Origin: Linnemannia hyalina
Taxonomy: Eukaryota > Mortierellomycota > Mortierellomycetes > Mortierellales > Mortierellaceae
DNA length: 64,000 nt
Direction: 5' to 3'
Assembly (NCBI GenBank): GCA_019671135.1
Contig: JAHRHY010000010.1
Location: 434,001 to 498,000 of the forward strand
Shown piece by piece: positions 33,741 to 47,475 of this stretch. The number at the start of each line of letters is the position of its first letter. Position 1 is the first letter of the stretch. The notes beneath the pieces were generated by a model. That model was not told the DNA's origin, ran no database searches, and saw only the letters and a list, made by a program, of their open reading frames with translations. The position numbers were made by a program, and so were the translations under genes.

Positions 33741-36249
33741 ATGAACCCCCAGGACCAAGACCAGCAACAGATTCAGGACCTCGCTCAGCAACTCGCGAGA
33801 CAGTTTGTGACGATGAGACAACAACGGACCAATCGCACAACGCCATCCCAGTCGACTGATGGAAACACAATTGCTGGAGCCATCGACATCACAAACTTGG
33901 CCAGCCAACTCGGTGGCCTTTTGAATGCCCATGAAACCACCAAGAATGCTTCTACTCAGGAAGGAAATGGCTCCTCCACAACAACAACATCAACATCAAT
34001 CCCAGCAGCAGCGCCTGCGACTGGAATCACAGAAACGGCTGGTCCCACTGCTCATGACTTCAACTCAATCCCTGACCCTTCCATTTACGAAGTCGATTTT
34101 GTCAACATTTTCAAGGGCACCAACGCGTCTGTCCTTCGATTCGAGGAGCGTGAGTTATTGGTAAGAACATGGCCAAGAGTGTACGCAATTATGGCTCGAC
34201 GCATAGAACGAGCAATTGGAGGATTGAGATAGTGAAAAAAGGTGCAGTACCAAAGACAAGATAAGATATCCACATGTGCTAATGCGTGCTCACGACTGCT
34301 TCGCCATATCTCTCGAGTAGGATCTGGCGAGTGATCAGATGCCAATTGGTCGATTCTTCGAGGAGGCTGAGGCGATGGCGGATGAATTTCCTGACGACAA
34401 CCTCGACGATATTGTCATTCGGTATGTGAACACATGGACTATTTGTCGCCATATGCATTGTCGATCGCAGACCAGCACAGAATATCGACAATCGACACTA
34501 AATATTACCCACTCTAATTTATCGCCCTTTGCTTGCTCGCCCTCAATGGCACACAAACTACATTTAGCCGACTCCTGCACTGGTTCAAGAACGAGTATTT
34601 CACCTGGGTCAACCAGCCTCCTTGTACCCGCTGCGAAGTAAAGTTGACGTGCCAAGCGACATCTCTGTCACTCTGTACCTCACAAAAAAAGAAGCTAATG
34701 GTAACCAATTCCGCGATCTTCACCTCTTTCGAAATTGTCTCAGTCTAGCACAACGTCCATTGGTAGCGTCGCACCTACGATTCAGGAGCGCGAACAGGGT
34801 GCGGGCATGGTCGAAACCTACAAGTGCACCGCTCCAGACTGCCGCCAGATCACTCGCTTTCCGAGATATGGCGGGATGCCCAAGATCCTCTTCGAAACGC
34901 GTCGAGGCCGATGCGGCGAGTGGGCAAACGTAAGCTTTGTCAATCTGTTACCTGTTATCCATGTCGTTGTTCTACACTAAGTTTACAGAGGCTGTACCTT
35001 TTGTCTGGTGGTTGTAATTGCGGGCTTTCGTATTACCCACTTTCATATTTGACCATTTCGAGCTACCCCTTTTGTTTACCATGTGGCGAATTGGATAATT
35101 TGTTGTTCTGGCTGTGAATGTGCTCATCGTCCTCTGTCGCTACCAAGGACAGTTTGATCTTCTCCGTCATTTGATTCGTACCCGACTGACTGCGCATTTC
35201 TTTTCTCTCTCTCTTTGCGTGTTTCCACGCCCTTCCCTTTTCTTTCTCTCACATCTCCTATCTTGTGCTATCACCCCTCCTCTGTCCCGCTTCGACCACA
35301 CATACCCTGAAAATTTAGTGCTTTACGGTTTGCTGTCGTGCATTAGGATACAAAGCGCGCTTTGTGCATGACACTACGGACCATGTTTGGACCGAGGTTT
35401 GGAGTGAGCATAAAGGGCGCTGGATCCATTGCGACTCCTGCGAGGCCGCGTATGATCAACCGTTACTCTACACGACTGGATGGGGCAAAACTCTAAGTTA
35501 TTGCGTGTCTTTTTCAGGTAAGTCAACGAAGGTTTGGGTCAGGTTGAGGTAGAAAAGCTCTACAAGGCTACAGATGGACAGACCAATAGACGGGGGGTTC
35601 GAAAAAAAAAAGAGTTGAGAAAAAATGACACGGAAGAAGGAAATGAGAATTGAATAAAATTGTTCATTCTCGATTAGCGAAGGCTCCATGGAGGTGCTTT
35701 TTTCGCTTTGGCTCTCTCACTTAATTTCTTCCCCTTTTCCTCTTTGTTTATCCCTCATGTGTCGTTTTCTGGCTCTGTCTCTCCTCCTCGCTGGGGTAAT
35801 CGCTCGCCATTGGTTTAATTGTGTTTTTTTTGCAAACCCAACAACAAGCTGAGGAGGTGGTTGATGTAACAAGGAGATACACCGTTGATTACGACTCGGC
35901 GGTAGTCAAGAGAAGGAGGTCCATCCGAGAGCCTGTCTTTGCAAAGGTAAGAACACTCTTTAGTTTTTTTTTCTGTACCTCTATTTGAATACTCCATCGT
36001 CAATAAGGGAAATGTTGGCATTCATGCAGCCAGGGGCTAGATTGCTTTTTTTTTGTTGTTTCCATCCCCCCTTCCTTTCTTTGCTAACTTTTTGCTTCCG
36101 CGTTGAGCGAACAACCATGTTTGCTATCCACTTTTGTTCATGGCCTGGAATGAAGACCCTGTACAAGTTGGGCTGTGTGAGCTGCGTTTTTTTTCTTCGG
36201 CAAACAGGACGAGGGCTTCCATTTGTTTGACCAGGGACTATGAAGTACT

Positions 36250-36285
<36 letters not shown>

Positions 36286-36940
36286 AGAACATAAAATAGG
36301 AGAGAAGAAAAAAAAAGGGATGTCTGGCACGCTCCTATTTTTTTTTCTAACTTACACTCAAGTGTACAATCACTTGAGGACAGTCGTCATCATTTTTTTG
36401 TGTAATGTTGTTTGCATTGAACATCTGTCTTTTGTGTTGTATGTAATTGTTGTTTACTCTTGTTTTTAGTCGCACTTTACTCACAGTAAAAAGAGAATGC
36501 TACCTTGCCTCCCATTTTGTCTCGATTTACACGCAAAAATAGGTCCTGCACCACCTTTCCGAGTCCAACCTCTCGCAACTGGACCTCAAGCCGGAGGAGA
36601 TTTTGGCCATTCGGCATAGGCAAGCACAGGAGCGGGATGATCTCCATGGTAAAAATGGAGACGCCCGTGCACTTGAGACCAAGGACCGTCAGAGTGGTAA
36701 TTGCCTTTTTGTGTCGTGCATGTTGAGAGATAGTAATTGCTTCGTCGCATCGCGTAGACTATTCTCGCCTTTCGTTCACGGGTCATCGGATGTATAACAG
36801 TAGGTCACCTTTATCGATCGCCTTTTCTAGCATACTGACAAACACGAAACGGGCTATTGTTTTTTCTTTGTTTTCTCTCTTTATTCGATTTCCATTTAGG
36901 TTCTGATGAATGGGCCAAGGCCAGAGGAGAGAGAAAGTGA
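33741..36940 (+). CDS. PNG1: Peptide:N-glycanase (cytosolic deglycosylation of misfolded glycoproteins)
   Basis: Eight exons join in phase: 33741-34160, 34321-34421, 34568-34637, 34744-34929, 35319-35517, 35849-35946, 36543-36696 and 36900-36940, giving 422 aa. The transglutaminase-like core carries the triad Cys254 ([11 protein letters not shown]), His281 ([10 protein letters not shown]) and Asp298 (RWIHCDSCE). Two zinc-binding pairs precede it (CTRC and CTAPDC). The exon 5 start [15 protein letters not shown] directly continues the catalytic-Cys exon, which fixes that junction. Png1 removes N-glycans from ERAD substrates and binds Rad23 near the proteasome. The N-terminal 140 residues are Gln/Ser/Thr-rich, with no PUB domain, as in yeast. 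The last exon ([13 protein letters not shown]) is only 41 nt. The gene stands alone between two long gene-free regions. Confidence 0.95.
36254..36282. repeat. Poly(A) tract in PNG1 intron 6
   Basis: 29 A in the 596-nt intron 35947-36542, the largest intron of PNG1. Confidence 0.9.
36357..36378. repeat. Perfect inverted repeat in PNG1 intron 6
   Basis: CTCAAGTG and CACTTGAG flank a 6-nt loop TACAAT, a stable 8-bp hairpin in the pre-mRNA. Confidence 0.88.
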
Positions 36941-37132
36941 ACCAACCGGCTTGCTCTCTTGAATTGGCACTGATAGGAGGGCGAAGGTGGGAACAACGAG
37001 TGAGACCGGCGTCCCCGTCCTCACTCATTATCCATGCATAACCTAGCCATCAACCAAAACGCGCCGCGATTTTCTTGAGTACTACTCCGGCTGAAACAAC
37101 CAAAAAATGGGCCGGCGTCCATTTTAGCAAAC

Positions 37133-37138
37133 AATAAA
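37133..37138 (+). terminator. Candidate poly(A) signal of PNG1
   Basis: AATAAA 193 bp after the PNG1 stop codon. Confidence 0.4.
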
Positions 37139-40100
37139 GTATATCAACATGGATGCAATGCAATGTAACAACAATGCGGGACAAGAAGAAAAGGTACACA
37201 AAAAATGTAAATGTTATTATTGGTTGTTACTGAGAAGGATGCAGTCCAACAATGACCTCTCCTTGAAAGAAAAAATAAAACACACGCACTCGCTCAACAA
37301 AATGCACTGGGCCGCCTATGCCATGCATGTCTCATTGAAGAGACGAGACTTTGGGTGGGTCGTTGAAAAATAAATACAGGAAAGGGAGAAGAGAACAGAG
37401 AGTAGCGAAGACAGGACCCTTTTCCATCCAATTGCGCATACTCTTTATGCAATCCTATCCTATTCGTTCTTGAACATTGTTCTGACTCAGGAACGTTCTT
37501 GATCCTTAAATGCAAGGTGGGACCAACCGTTCTTTAGTTTGGGAGAAATAGGGAAAGTCAAGAGAGCAGGAGAGAGAAGGGCAAAAAGGGCCATATTTGG
37601 ATACTTTCGATATTGTGTGCCTTTCTCTCTCCCTTCTTTCCTCGACTTGTGTCTCGTTCTTTTCTCTCTCGTCTCTTCCGAGGAGAAGAAGGACCAAAAA
37701 ATTGTAAAAACGAACAAACGAGCGAAAGAACGAACGGTGAACGAACAAAAGGAAAATGGGAGTGGCGAGTCCTATCTTGTTCCACTGAGAAGCGCTCTGG
37801 AAGACGCTAAACTAAAGCCATTGTGAGGAGTGCCTTTAGTATTCTAATCGACAAAAACAAACCTAGTTCCGGAAGAAGCCCCAAAAGAAGATATAATGGT
37901 TATATCCTATTACTTTGGCCGTGTATTTTCGCACTTTTTAAGTTGGTATCTTTGTTTTTTGGTAGGGTGTGTCGCGAATATCTAAAAAGAGGGGCAAGTG
38001 CACACGCAAATTCATCTTTGTGTTGCTTTAAGCTTCTCGTGTGCAAAACAGGTGCAGGCACTGACTGACAGGATCGGGACTCCAATCTTTCTTGTTTCAA
38101 TTGATCCTCTTGTTTTTGCCGCACCCACTCACCTACCCACGCAAACTCCACATCGCCTCGTCTCGACTCGCCTTGCCTTACCATGACACAAAGAAACAAA
38201 CAAACAGCCAACCATGACCCTTTAGCGTGTTTCCCTTTCTCTCATTTTTGTGGAAAGATGAGATGCTTGGCTGAACCTTTTTTTTCTTTCTTTCTTTCCC
38301 TCCCTCTGGATCTTGACTCGTTCGAGAATGAAATATGTTGACAAGATTTTTTTTCTCGCCTTCATTCTCTTAACCGTACGTGCAGACGGCCGCGCGTCGT
38401 TTCCTGTGAATTCGTGCCTTTCGAATGATAATGCGTGAATTGTGGAGAGAGACCGATAGAGAACAATGGAATGAGAAAAGCGATAAACGGACACTGGCGT
38501 GTGCTGTCAACTGCTATTGACCTTCATATCTCTCCCGTCTTTCCTTCCCTTCTGCTTTCCTCCTCCACATCCCGCCCCACACTGTCGTTGTTCTGCTCTC
38601 ACAAATGAAAAGTGCGGATTTTTTTCCGCACAATCATGGACGGCGTCGTCGCCTTACCCCTCTCCCCTTCTCTCATTCGTTGTCTCTTCCTTCATCTCTC
38701 CCTATTTTTGTCTATCTCTCTATTTCGGACAATACGTCTTTGGCCACAACCACGTTCGCTCATTCGCTCATTTCTTTTATTCTTGCATTGTATTACTGTG
38801 TCGATTACTTTTTTTGTGGCTGTCATCACTCCATGGACCCGACTGGCCGGTGCTCCCATCTTCCCGTGTGCGGCCCTGTGTTCCTTTTTGGTCCCTTCAT
38901 CTTGCACATCTTTACTAATAATATTATGACTATCCCAGAACAGTCCGCCGCCGGACCAAAATGGTAATATTAAAACTGAAGCACAGTTTAAACTTTGTTT
39001 TTTTGCCCAACTGATGGCTGGGAGGATGGGTTGAAGAAATGAGGAAATGAAAACGGAACTTGGCGAAGGCAAGGCAAGGCAAGGAAACAAACTATCATGT
39101 GCTCCTATCACGAAGAAAAAGTCCTCATTTTAGTGAAGGGAATAGATTACCGTCTGCACTAATATCATCACCAGCACTGCACCCCTAGTCACTTCTCCCA
39201 ATCTTGCATAGAGGGAGCGACCACACCAATCACTTAAACCATGACCCCTTTTTGTGATGAAAGCAAGTTTGCGCTTTTCTTTGTTTCCTTCGGTTTCCTC
39301 CAAGGAACCAAAGCGCCGTGATTACGAAAATGGTACTGAGATTGACAATATTGTGAAAGAGGACCTAAAGCACTGAGACAATAGAAGAATAATAAAAAGC
39401 AATTTAGCTGTGTAATAAGACTCATCCACGTTCAAAAGGGTGCAAGATAAAACTGAATAGGCGTTGCTCAATTGGTTGTCTTTCCCAGATCTTTTCCGTG
39501 TTCCTCTTCGCCTCGCATGTTTTTTTCCATTTCACCTGCCCTTCTTTCGTTGTTCCGTCAAATTGAACTTAATGAGGACACACCATTTTTACTTGGAGAA
39601 GAGGAGGCAGGTGTAATAGAAAGGGATGACCAAAGTTTCCCCTTTTTGTAACACCATTTCCTCTAATGAACCAAGATACAACCAGAAAAACAAGGACCAA
39701 TCATTTGCTCAGAAAAAGGATTGTTATTGTCTTCCTCGAGAATCTTCCCTGTCACTCGTCTTCGTTGAATGTCTTTCTGCTCCTTTATCATTGACCCTAC
39801 CTTTTCTTCATTTTTAGGGGACACAAAAAAAGGCGCCATGTTGACAGAGATGAAAGCGGAATGGAGAGCATGGGCCTCTCGCTTCTTTTTTCTTTCATCA
39901 ATCTGATGTTTTAGGGGTTACCTTACTTTCTTATTGATACGTCTCTTGGTCACTCCCGCGCCACCCATCTCCCCCATTTTTTGATCGACTCGTAACATAA
40001 ACAAAACACATTGACATGGGGTGGGGGACATGGCGATCGGTGTTATTGAGCTTTGTTTTCTTCCTCGATGGATTGTAAGCGTACTGATTCACTCCCGCGC

Positions 40101-40859
40101 GACATGACAGGGAGGAAGGAAGAGTAAGCGCTGCGAAAAAGGCAAATATTGCAGGATAAATAAACATAAACAACGTGTAGACTAGTGCCATCACAAGATC
40201 AATGCTTTCAATTCCAGTCACCATGCGAGGAAATAAAATATATTACACAAAGAAAACTTTCGTCCTACCTTTTGGTGGAGTGTCTTGCATAAGAGAACCA
40301 AAAGCCCTTTATTTACATCTTTACACAAGGATCGGCGTTGAACGTAAGATATCTTCAAAGGTATATAATAGAAATAGATCACGCGTTGCCACGCAAGTCA
40401 AGCTCTTTCCTCATCTAGAAGAATCGCCAACTGCATTCGATGCACATACAAACACACCCACTACGTCAGACAACAACATGGTGGGCTGATGCCCAATGCG
40501 CGTTGTCCTTTTTCTTCATTTCTTTCTCCAATGTTCGACTACAAACTGATACCAGGTGGAGTTGGGATGAAGAAGAAGAGAGTAGTTTTTGAGGGAATGA
40601 AATTGGTAGACTCATGGCCTTGGAGTTAAGTGGTGATAAGAGAGGGGATCGTCAGGGGCACTCGGCGATATTTTAATTTAATGAGTCAGCTATTGTCGAC
40701 GATCCGAGAAAGCTTCTTTCCGCCGATCTGAGAAAATCTCCGACAGATATGAAAGCAAAAGTAAAAAGCGTCATCCTTGCACTTATGGAGATATGAGAAG
40801 TGGCAATTGGGAAAGATTTCGTTGCAGCACACAAACAGTGCAGTGTCAATGCGCTGCTT

Positions 40860-41466
40860 ACTTCCACGCCCCACGCACTCTGGTTGGGCCTCGATGGAGA
40901 GAACATGTGGTCCGGATAAAATGGCTAGGTAAAAAAAGCATCTAAAGGGAGGAGCGATGATCAAAAGAGTGATCTACTTCGAATTACATCGGCACAAAGG
41001 ACAGGGAAGTGGTCAAACAGTGTCAAAGCGCTGCTTACTCCCACATCCCACACTCACACTCTGGTTGGGCCTGGATGGAGAGAACATGTGGTCCGGAAAA
41101 ATAGTCAGGTAAAAAAAAGCATCCAGAGGAAGGAGCGATGATCAATGAGTGATCTACAGCAGATCACATCTGCACAAAGGACAGGAAGTGGTCACTTCCA
41201 CATCCCGCATTCACACTCTGGTTGGGCTGGAAGGGGAAGACACTTGGCCCGGAAAAAAATAGTCAGAGGAGCGATGATCAATGAGTGATCTACTTAGGAT
41301 TACATCTGCACAAAGGACAGGAAGTGGTCACTTCCACATCCCGCATTCACACTCTGGTTGGGCTGGAAGGGGAAGACACTTGGCCCGGAAAAAAATAGTC
41401 AGAGGAGCGATGATCAATGAGTGATCTACTTAGGATTACATCTGCACAAAGGACAAGGAAGTGGTT
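40860..41466. repeat. Tandem repeat array of four related units (136-177 bp)
   Basis: Units begin at about 40860, 41037, 41194 and 41330. Units 3 and 4 are 136 bp apart and nearly identical; units 1 and 2 are longer because they carry an extra segment (AGTGTCAA...GCGCTGCTTACT) and more divergence. Every unit has CACTCTGGTTGGGC, a GGAGCGATGATCA block followed by GTGATCTAC, and GCACAAAGGACA. The order suggests two older units and a recent duplication. No coding frame runs through it. Confidence 0.92.
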
Positions 41467-43061
41467 AAACCATTTTGAATGGAAATAGAGGTGACTTCTT
41501 TGAAATCATTTTTGCTTATGATATGGGGTGGTTCCCTTTGATGTGAAGCAACGGACGGGTCCAGACTCTTTATTGTTTGCACGCACTCCCTGGATCTCGA
41601 TACACACCATCCTACCTATTTACTCTCCGTCTTCTTTTATTTCCCTCCCCTTGATTTTATTACAGACCTATAGGACGATGGAGGGGACCATCATGCTACC
41701 TAAGCGTGTCAACAAAAAAGTCCAGACCTACAGATGGATGGAAGGCTACCTCAGCGTGCTCACACCTCGGAGCAGGAGAGAAGAGAGACAAGGCAGGAGG
41801 TACGACGCACATCTACAACGCTTGCCATATTAGGCATGATTGCTCTTTTTTTCCGATACCCTTCCCCTCTTGCTTGCCTCTTCTTCCCCTAAACGCGACG
41901 AAAAGAACTAACCCTCATCCTCATCATAAATGCAATGATTTCTCGGATTGGACGCTTGTGAAGTGAGAATCGGTGATTTGGCACACATTAGCACATTAGC
42001 TGGATCTCTTTTGCGAGCCAAGCGAAGGAGAACGAATGAAACCTACACATACACACTCTCTCTAGCTCGCTCACTATCCCGATGGTACCTTCTCCATTCG
42101 CCGTTTTTCATTCTGGGTATGTAGAACAAGCATAGTAGTCTCTTCTAAGAACACATACTCTCTCTAACCTTTCTCCTTCTTTCCTGTTGTATGTATGTCC
42201 ATTTCTCATTCTTTGTGGCCCCTTACCTTTCTCCGTAGACTCAACAGAAACATTTGCGGAAAGTTGACCATTTCGCTCGAGGAATACATAGATTTCATGC
42301 GGGCGGGCGCGAGCGGACTGTCAAAAAACAGAGAGTGGTACAGTACGTACCTCTAAGCACCATGCTTGCTTGCTGTGTTTGTTCGCGTACACATCTACAA
42401 TATAAAAAAAAAGACAAAAGAGGAGCAATTGAACAAGACAACAAGGTATTCCTTTTTATCCGGCCACTTTTTTTTCTGGGCCAGTTAAGAAAAAAGAAAC
42501 GAACAAGTGAGATCACAAGAAAACATGCCAAAGGTTGAGGAACGATAGAGGGAACCCTGACGTTTGTGTTCCCATTCTCATAGAAAACAAAGCAAAACAA
42601 AAAAGAGACGAAAACTTTTCTTTCAGCGGACCAAAGTTCCTTCTGGTAAAAAAGAAAGCCGGCCTGCATGCATACCAATGCAGCAAATGTACCCTTTTCG
42701 CAATGAGAAAAATGTGCGCCGATGGGATGGGATAGAATGGGATGGGACGGAGTCTGGTATTGTTGGTGTTGTTGGGCTCGGATGAGGTAACGGTAAATGA
42801 CGGTACTATGTATGAACTATACACTCTCATGTCATAGAAAACAGTAACATATGCAAAGAGAGAACAAAGGGACAGAAATATGTAGAAAACCAGTTGGTTC
42901 TCACGCCAAACGGCCGATGGTAAAAAGAAAAGGATACCACAGAAAACAAAGAAGAAAAAGGCAAATATGGGCCAGCGCGTAATGTTGCATAAGTTCCTGA
43001 TGACACAAAAAAAAAGGCAGGGTTGGAGGAAACGGAAGAAGTAAACAAAGTGAGCAAACAC

Positions 43062-43062
<1 letters not shown>

Positions 43063-43095
<33 letters not shown>
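43063..43095. repeat. Poly(A) tract of 33 bases
   Basis: Longest homopolymer of the window. The open frame on the minus strand gets its poly-Phe from this run. Confidence 0.92.
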
Positions 43096-43098
<3 letters not shown>

Positions 43099-46000
43099 GG
43101 TGAGCACAAACAAAAAAAATGGCGAGTGGACGACGCCGAGAACTTGTGAAAGGCAAAAGGGGACAGAAAGCAGGAGGAACCCCCTTGGACAGGCTCCTGC
43201 AATTGGCCCCAGAAAAACGGCTGCAAGTGAAAAAAAAAAGGTGAGGGCAAGTGAACACAATCGTATCAACAACGATCCAACGACAACGAGAGAAAAAGAC
43301 TGTCTTTGTCATTGACACTTTTGAGAGCACGCGTCAAGCCAGACAAATGAGGTACAAAAAAGTGAAAACATCGTTTGCGAAGAGAGTGGACATGGACCCT
43401 CTCTCTCTTCTCAATCCGTCGGTGGTGGTGGGACCACATTACAGTCATAAATGCGCTATCGATACGGTTTGCACTTTCTGCTTGTCCCTTCTTCCTCTTT
43501 AGATTTGCCGTTGATGCTCGCACCTTTACTTTTTGTCCCTTCTCTCCATTGATGCATTCTTTCACGGGCGAACAGGCAAAGAACCTTTTTGCTACAACTG
43601 GCTCGTCATTGCCGCTGTCGTTGATGTGGATGGTTTGTTTGTTAGTTGTCGTTGTGCATATGCATGGGTACAGTAACGACTTGCTTTGTTCCCTTCTCTA
43701 TACCCACTCTCATTCAATTCACTTGATTGAATGCGGTTTGAATACAGAATCAACTTACAGTACCCTGCCTCGCATTGACGGTATTGTTTATTTTTATTTG
43801 GTACGGGCGCCAATGTTGTTTTTTTTCGTTTTCGATTTCCTTTGTTTGTGGGTCAACGCTCCGCTCATGCATCATGGATTGGGTCCTGTCCTGAGCACAC
43901 CCAACCGTCCCATCATCGCTTCGCTGGCCATTGCTCACTCGTCTCGCACCGTCTTCACCCTCCCTCTGTACCCTTTCTGCCATCTCTCTCATGGGCACAA
44001 ATCCATGCAGTCTCAGGGTGTCTTGGACACATTTATCTCAACTCGGTCAACATATTCAAAACAAATAAAAACAGACCCATGAACGCCCAACGAGCTGGCG
44101 GACGTCGACAAGAAAAACGTAATAGCTCTATCCAATCAAACGCAATAACAATAATGCAATGGATAGGATGACATGGTTACTTGGGCTAAACTGGCTGCAG
44201 CGCTGCGCTGTCAAGAGTCTCGGACTAAAGTTGACCAGCCATTCCTCCTAATGCTAAGAGAGAGAGGGAGAGAAAATGGAGACAGATAGCATTGGGCTAT
44301 AGGCAATTGGGAAGAGGATGGGACCCTGCCTCTACCATTGCTCTCTCCCCTGTAAGATGCGTTTGTTCCCACACTGACCTGTGGTTACCACTGTTACCGC
44401 TTTGCCCTCCTTTGGTCCATCCTTTGGACTCAACTAGTCAAGAGACAGGCAGAGAGAAAAGAATAGGGCTACCGTGATCAACAGTTTCAACACTCGCGTT
44501 GCATGAGCGACAGGCAGATGGCAATTATGGCTCCCTTTTTTTGTCCCCCTAATCCATGGATAGTACTGCTCCCCCTATCTGCCATGACGCCGTGTACTTT
44601 GACTCGGTCTTCTCCTTCACCCCTTTTTCATCTTTTGTAGTCATGAAAAGGAGCAAGAAATGTCCGCAAGGATCCAAAATGACGCGAGAGGTGCAAGCGT
44701 ACTCATGTCAAGGTGAAATTTCGAATGTTATCATCCTTGTGCGAACTGGCACGCCAGCAATTGCCATAGAGCATATAAACAAAGCAGTAAGCAAACAGCA
44801 GGAAGTGGTTTTCCCTCATTCCATTACTCTCCCTGGACCCTTAGGTACGAGGAGAGAGCTGTATGTAGCAATTGTGTTGCATTATACCGCAAACCATCTA
44901 AGCTTTTCTTATCAGCAGTGGTTTTTTCTCTTTCTTCCAATGGACTAATGCATTCAAATATGAAAAATAATAGCCCGCACAACGTGATTACTGGAAAAGG
45001 GGGACGGGGGTAACCACTGACAGGTAGCTCATTGCTTTTCAGTGGTGATACCATTACGTTTGCATCCTTTTTTCGTGTCTGTTTCCTTGACCAATTGACC
45101 CTAACATGCGCGCTATTTTCCTGTCAAAGAAGACAAAAAAAAAGAAGGCAAAAAGGGAAACTGCAGTGAGGCAATTTCCCCTGCGCCCATTACTGCTATG
45201 CAAAGAAAGTAAAGCACGCCTAAACGCACGATGCCGACTTTTGACCCCCGTATTTCAAGCCCTACCCAACCTTCCTTTGTTTCAAGCGAGGGAACAGGAA
45301 CCCCTTGCTCACTCATTCACTCACCGATCTTTCGAATGGCGTGAAGAAGAACAAAAGAAAAAAGGGGTCGGCTGTATTGGTTTATGCATGTAATCTTGAC
45401 GATAAAAATTTAACTATCCTTCTTTCTCTTTTTCCTTCCCCTTTGCTCCGTTGTCCCCTTCCCAACTGTCGACATGCAGCAATGGGAGCCCTGCCATCGC
45501 AACGCAAGGAGGCGAGATATTTTTTCTGTGTGTTTGATCGCCATCTCCGCTCTAGGTGAGGCGTTGAAAACATCTCAACGGTATTATTTTTTTGTTTGTT
45601 TGTGGTTATGGTGTTTGTGTATGTGTCCACTAGATGGATGCGTATGACTACACATGGCTGCGCGTGGCGAATTCACTAGGGTGGCTGGTCTTCATTGTCT
45701 CACTTTGTTTTCTTCGTCCGCCAACCTTGAGCACAGATGTGCCATGTGTCCTCTCCCTTCTTCCTTTCCTCCTCTCCTTCACATGCGCCCTCCTTCGCCT
45801 CATCTCTTCCCTTTCGCGCTCCCCCGCTTCTTCCCTTCCTTTGTCCCCTCGTCGATCGCGGACTAACTGCCAAATAGGTGTGTCAGTACAAACTTTTCTT
45901 ACCTTCCTTTATCATTCCCCTTCCCTTACCCTTCTCATCTTGTCTTTATCCGCTGCGCACTGCGTTCAACAACCACCGCAAACCGGGTGCGTTAAAAAAC

Positions 46001-47461
46001 GGTAGGCACTCTCCCCGCAGCCTTTTTTGTCTTCTTCGCCTCATCTTTATCCTCTTGCTTAGTTACAAATATTGCGACACCCGCATATTGTACCACATAC
46101 ACATCCCTTTTCTCTTTGTTTGATCCTTGTAAACTAACTACAAAACCTCCTGCATGCAGCACAAAGGCGAACGATGTCATGGCCACTTACTTGTATACGG
46201 CACGTCATCCATTGGGCAAATATCGCTCGCTTCCTTAGAGTAATCATCTGGTTTTGCGATGCCTATCGCGCCTTTTCTTTCGCCATTTTTTGTTCCAGTA
46301 CCAGGCGAACGTGTGCTGGTAAAAAAAAACGAGGGCGGTACGGAAGTAGCCGTTAGTCGTTATTTTTTATATCCACTAGAGCCGACACGTTACGTTAGTA
46401 GGATGATCTCTTTGGCAATCAGCAATTGACTTTTTTGATGCATGACACGCACACACACACTCACATACACATCTCTAATCGCGAACACACTCTTCGCACA
46501 CTCCTTCGATGTGGCGGAAAGAAGATGGGAAGTGTAGGCTATAGGTAGTTTGACTGAAAGTGACATCCACTAGAGTGATACACGAGGAGCAACTCTTCTC
46601 TCATATTTCTACTGTAAACCCTTTTTACCACATCCTTGTTCTCCCTAGATGGCCATAGCCATAGTTTATTTGCACGATGTTTACGGCAATAAAAGTAGGG
46701 GACAACGCGTCTGTCCTATGCAAATCAATAGCCCCTTTCTCCCTCACTCGATCATAGTTTACTGTATTGGGTGTACTTCCGACACTACATCACACTCTCA
46801 GTCCTTCTTCCCCCCCTTCCCAAGAATGATCAGCAAATATTCTATGAATCTGATAATTGGTGGCAGATGTGTGTGCATGCGAGCGAGTGAAGGTGTGTTT
46901 TCTGTGTGCGAGCACTGCCCTGTTAATATTAGACACAAAAGCAATTAGTTCTGGCGGGCTATTGAGGTGGTTAGGTATTAGCATTAGGCAAATTGCCACC
47001 TGCTGCTCACTTTTTGGTCGGAAAAAGTCAGAGAAGGACGCCCTGAATAGAAAAAGCCAAGTAACACATGCACACGCACACGCAAAAAAAAACACACATA
47101 GGCATAAGCACAAGGGTAACAACAAGAGGTGCGATTTGCCCAGGCTGAGCAGGAACAACCGACCAACTGTTCTGTCTTCTCTTCTCCCCATAGATTTCGC
47201 TTACACTTTTTTTTTTGTTCTGATTGTTCTATTAGTTGATTTCACGTTGGGTGGGACAAGGACTCATAGGGCCGAAATCGATGTGTCAGCACGCGGTGTA
47301 AAAATGGCCTGATAAAAATTACGTTACTTGGTGAGTATGTGTGTCTCCGTATGGTTCGTGCACCCAAAGAGAGACAAGGAGAAAGGACAATAGGAGAAAC
47401 GAGAACAAGAACGGGCGTGTGCGTATGTGCGTGTGTTTGTGCGTGTGCGTGTTATGACGCT

Positions 47462-47475
47462 ACTCACATGTGAGT
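47462..47475. repeat. Perfect 14-bp palindrome with E-box core
   Basis: ACTCACATGTGAGT is self-complementary and contains overlapping CANNTG E-boxes (CACATG and CATGTG). It is 2.2 kb upstream of the bHLH start codon and 35 bp before a canonical CACGTG at 47510-47515. Confidence 0.85.

Noticed and set aside
42513..43250. 245-codon open frame on -
   Set aside because: Its poly-Phe comes from the poly(A) tract at 43063-43095, and the rest is low-complexity Phe/Leu/Ser without family resemblance.
43375..44082. 235-codon open frame on + in the second desert
   Set aside because: Composition is CT/GT-rich like surrounding non-coding DNA, no domain or motif is recognisable, and no splice-supported extension was found.
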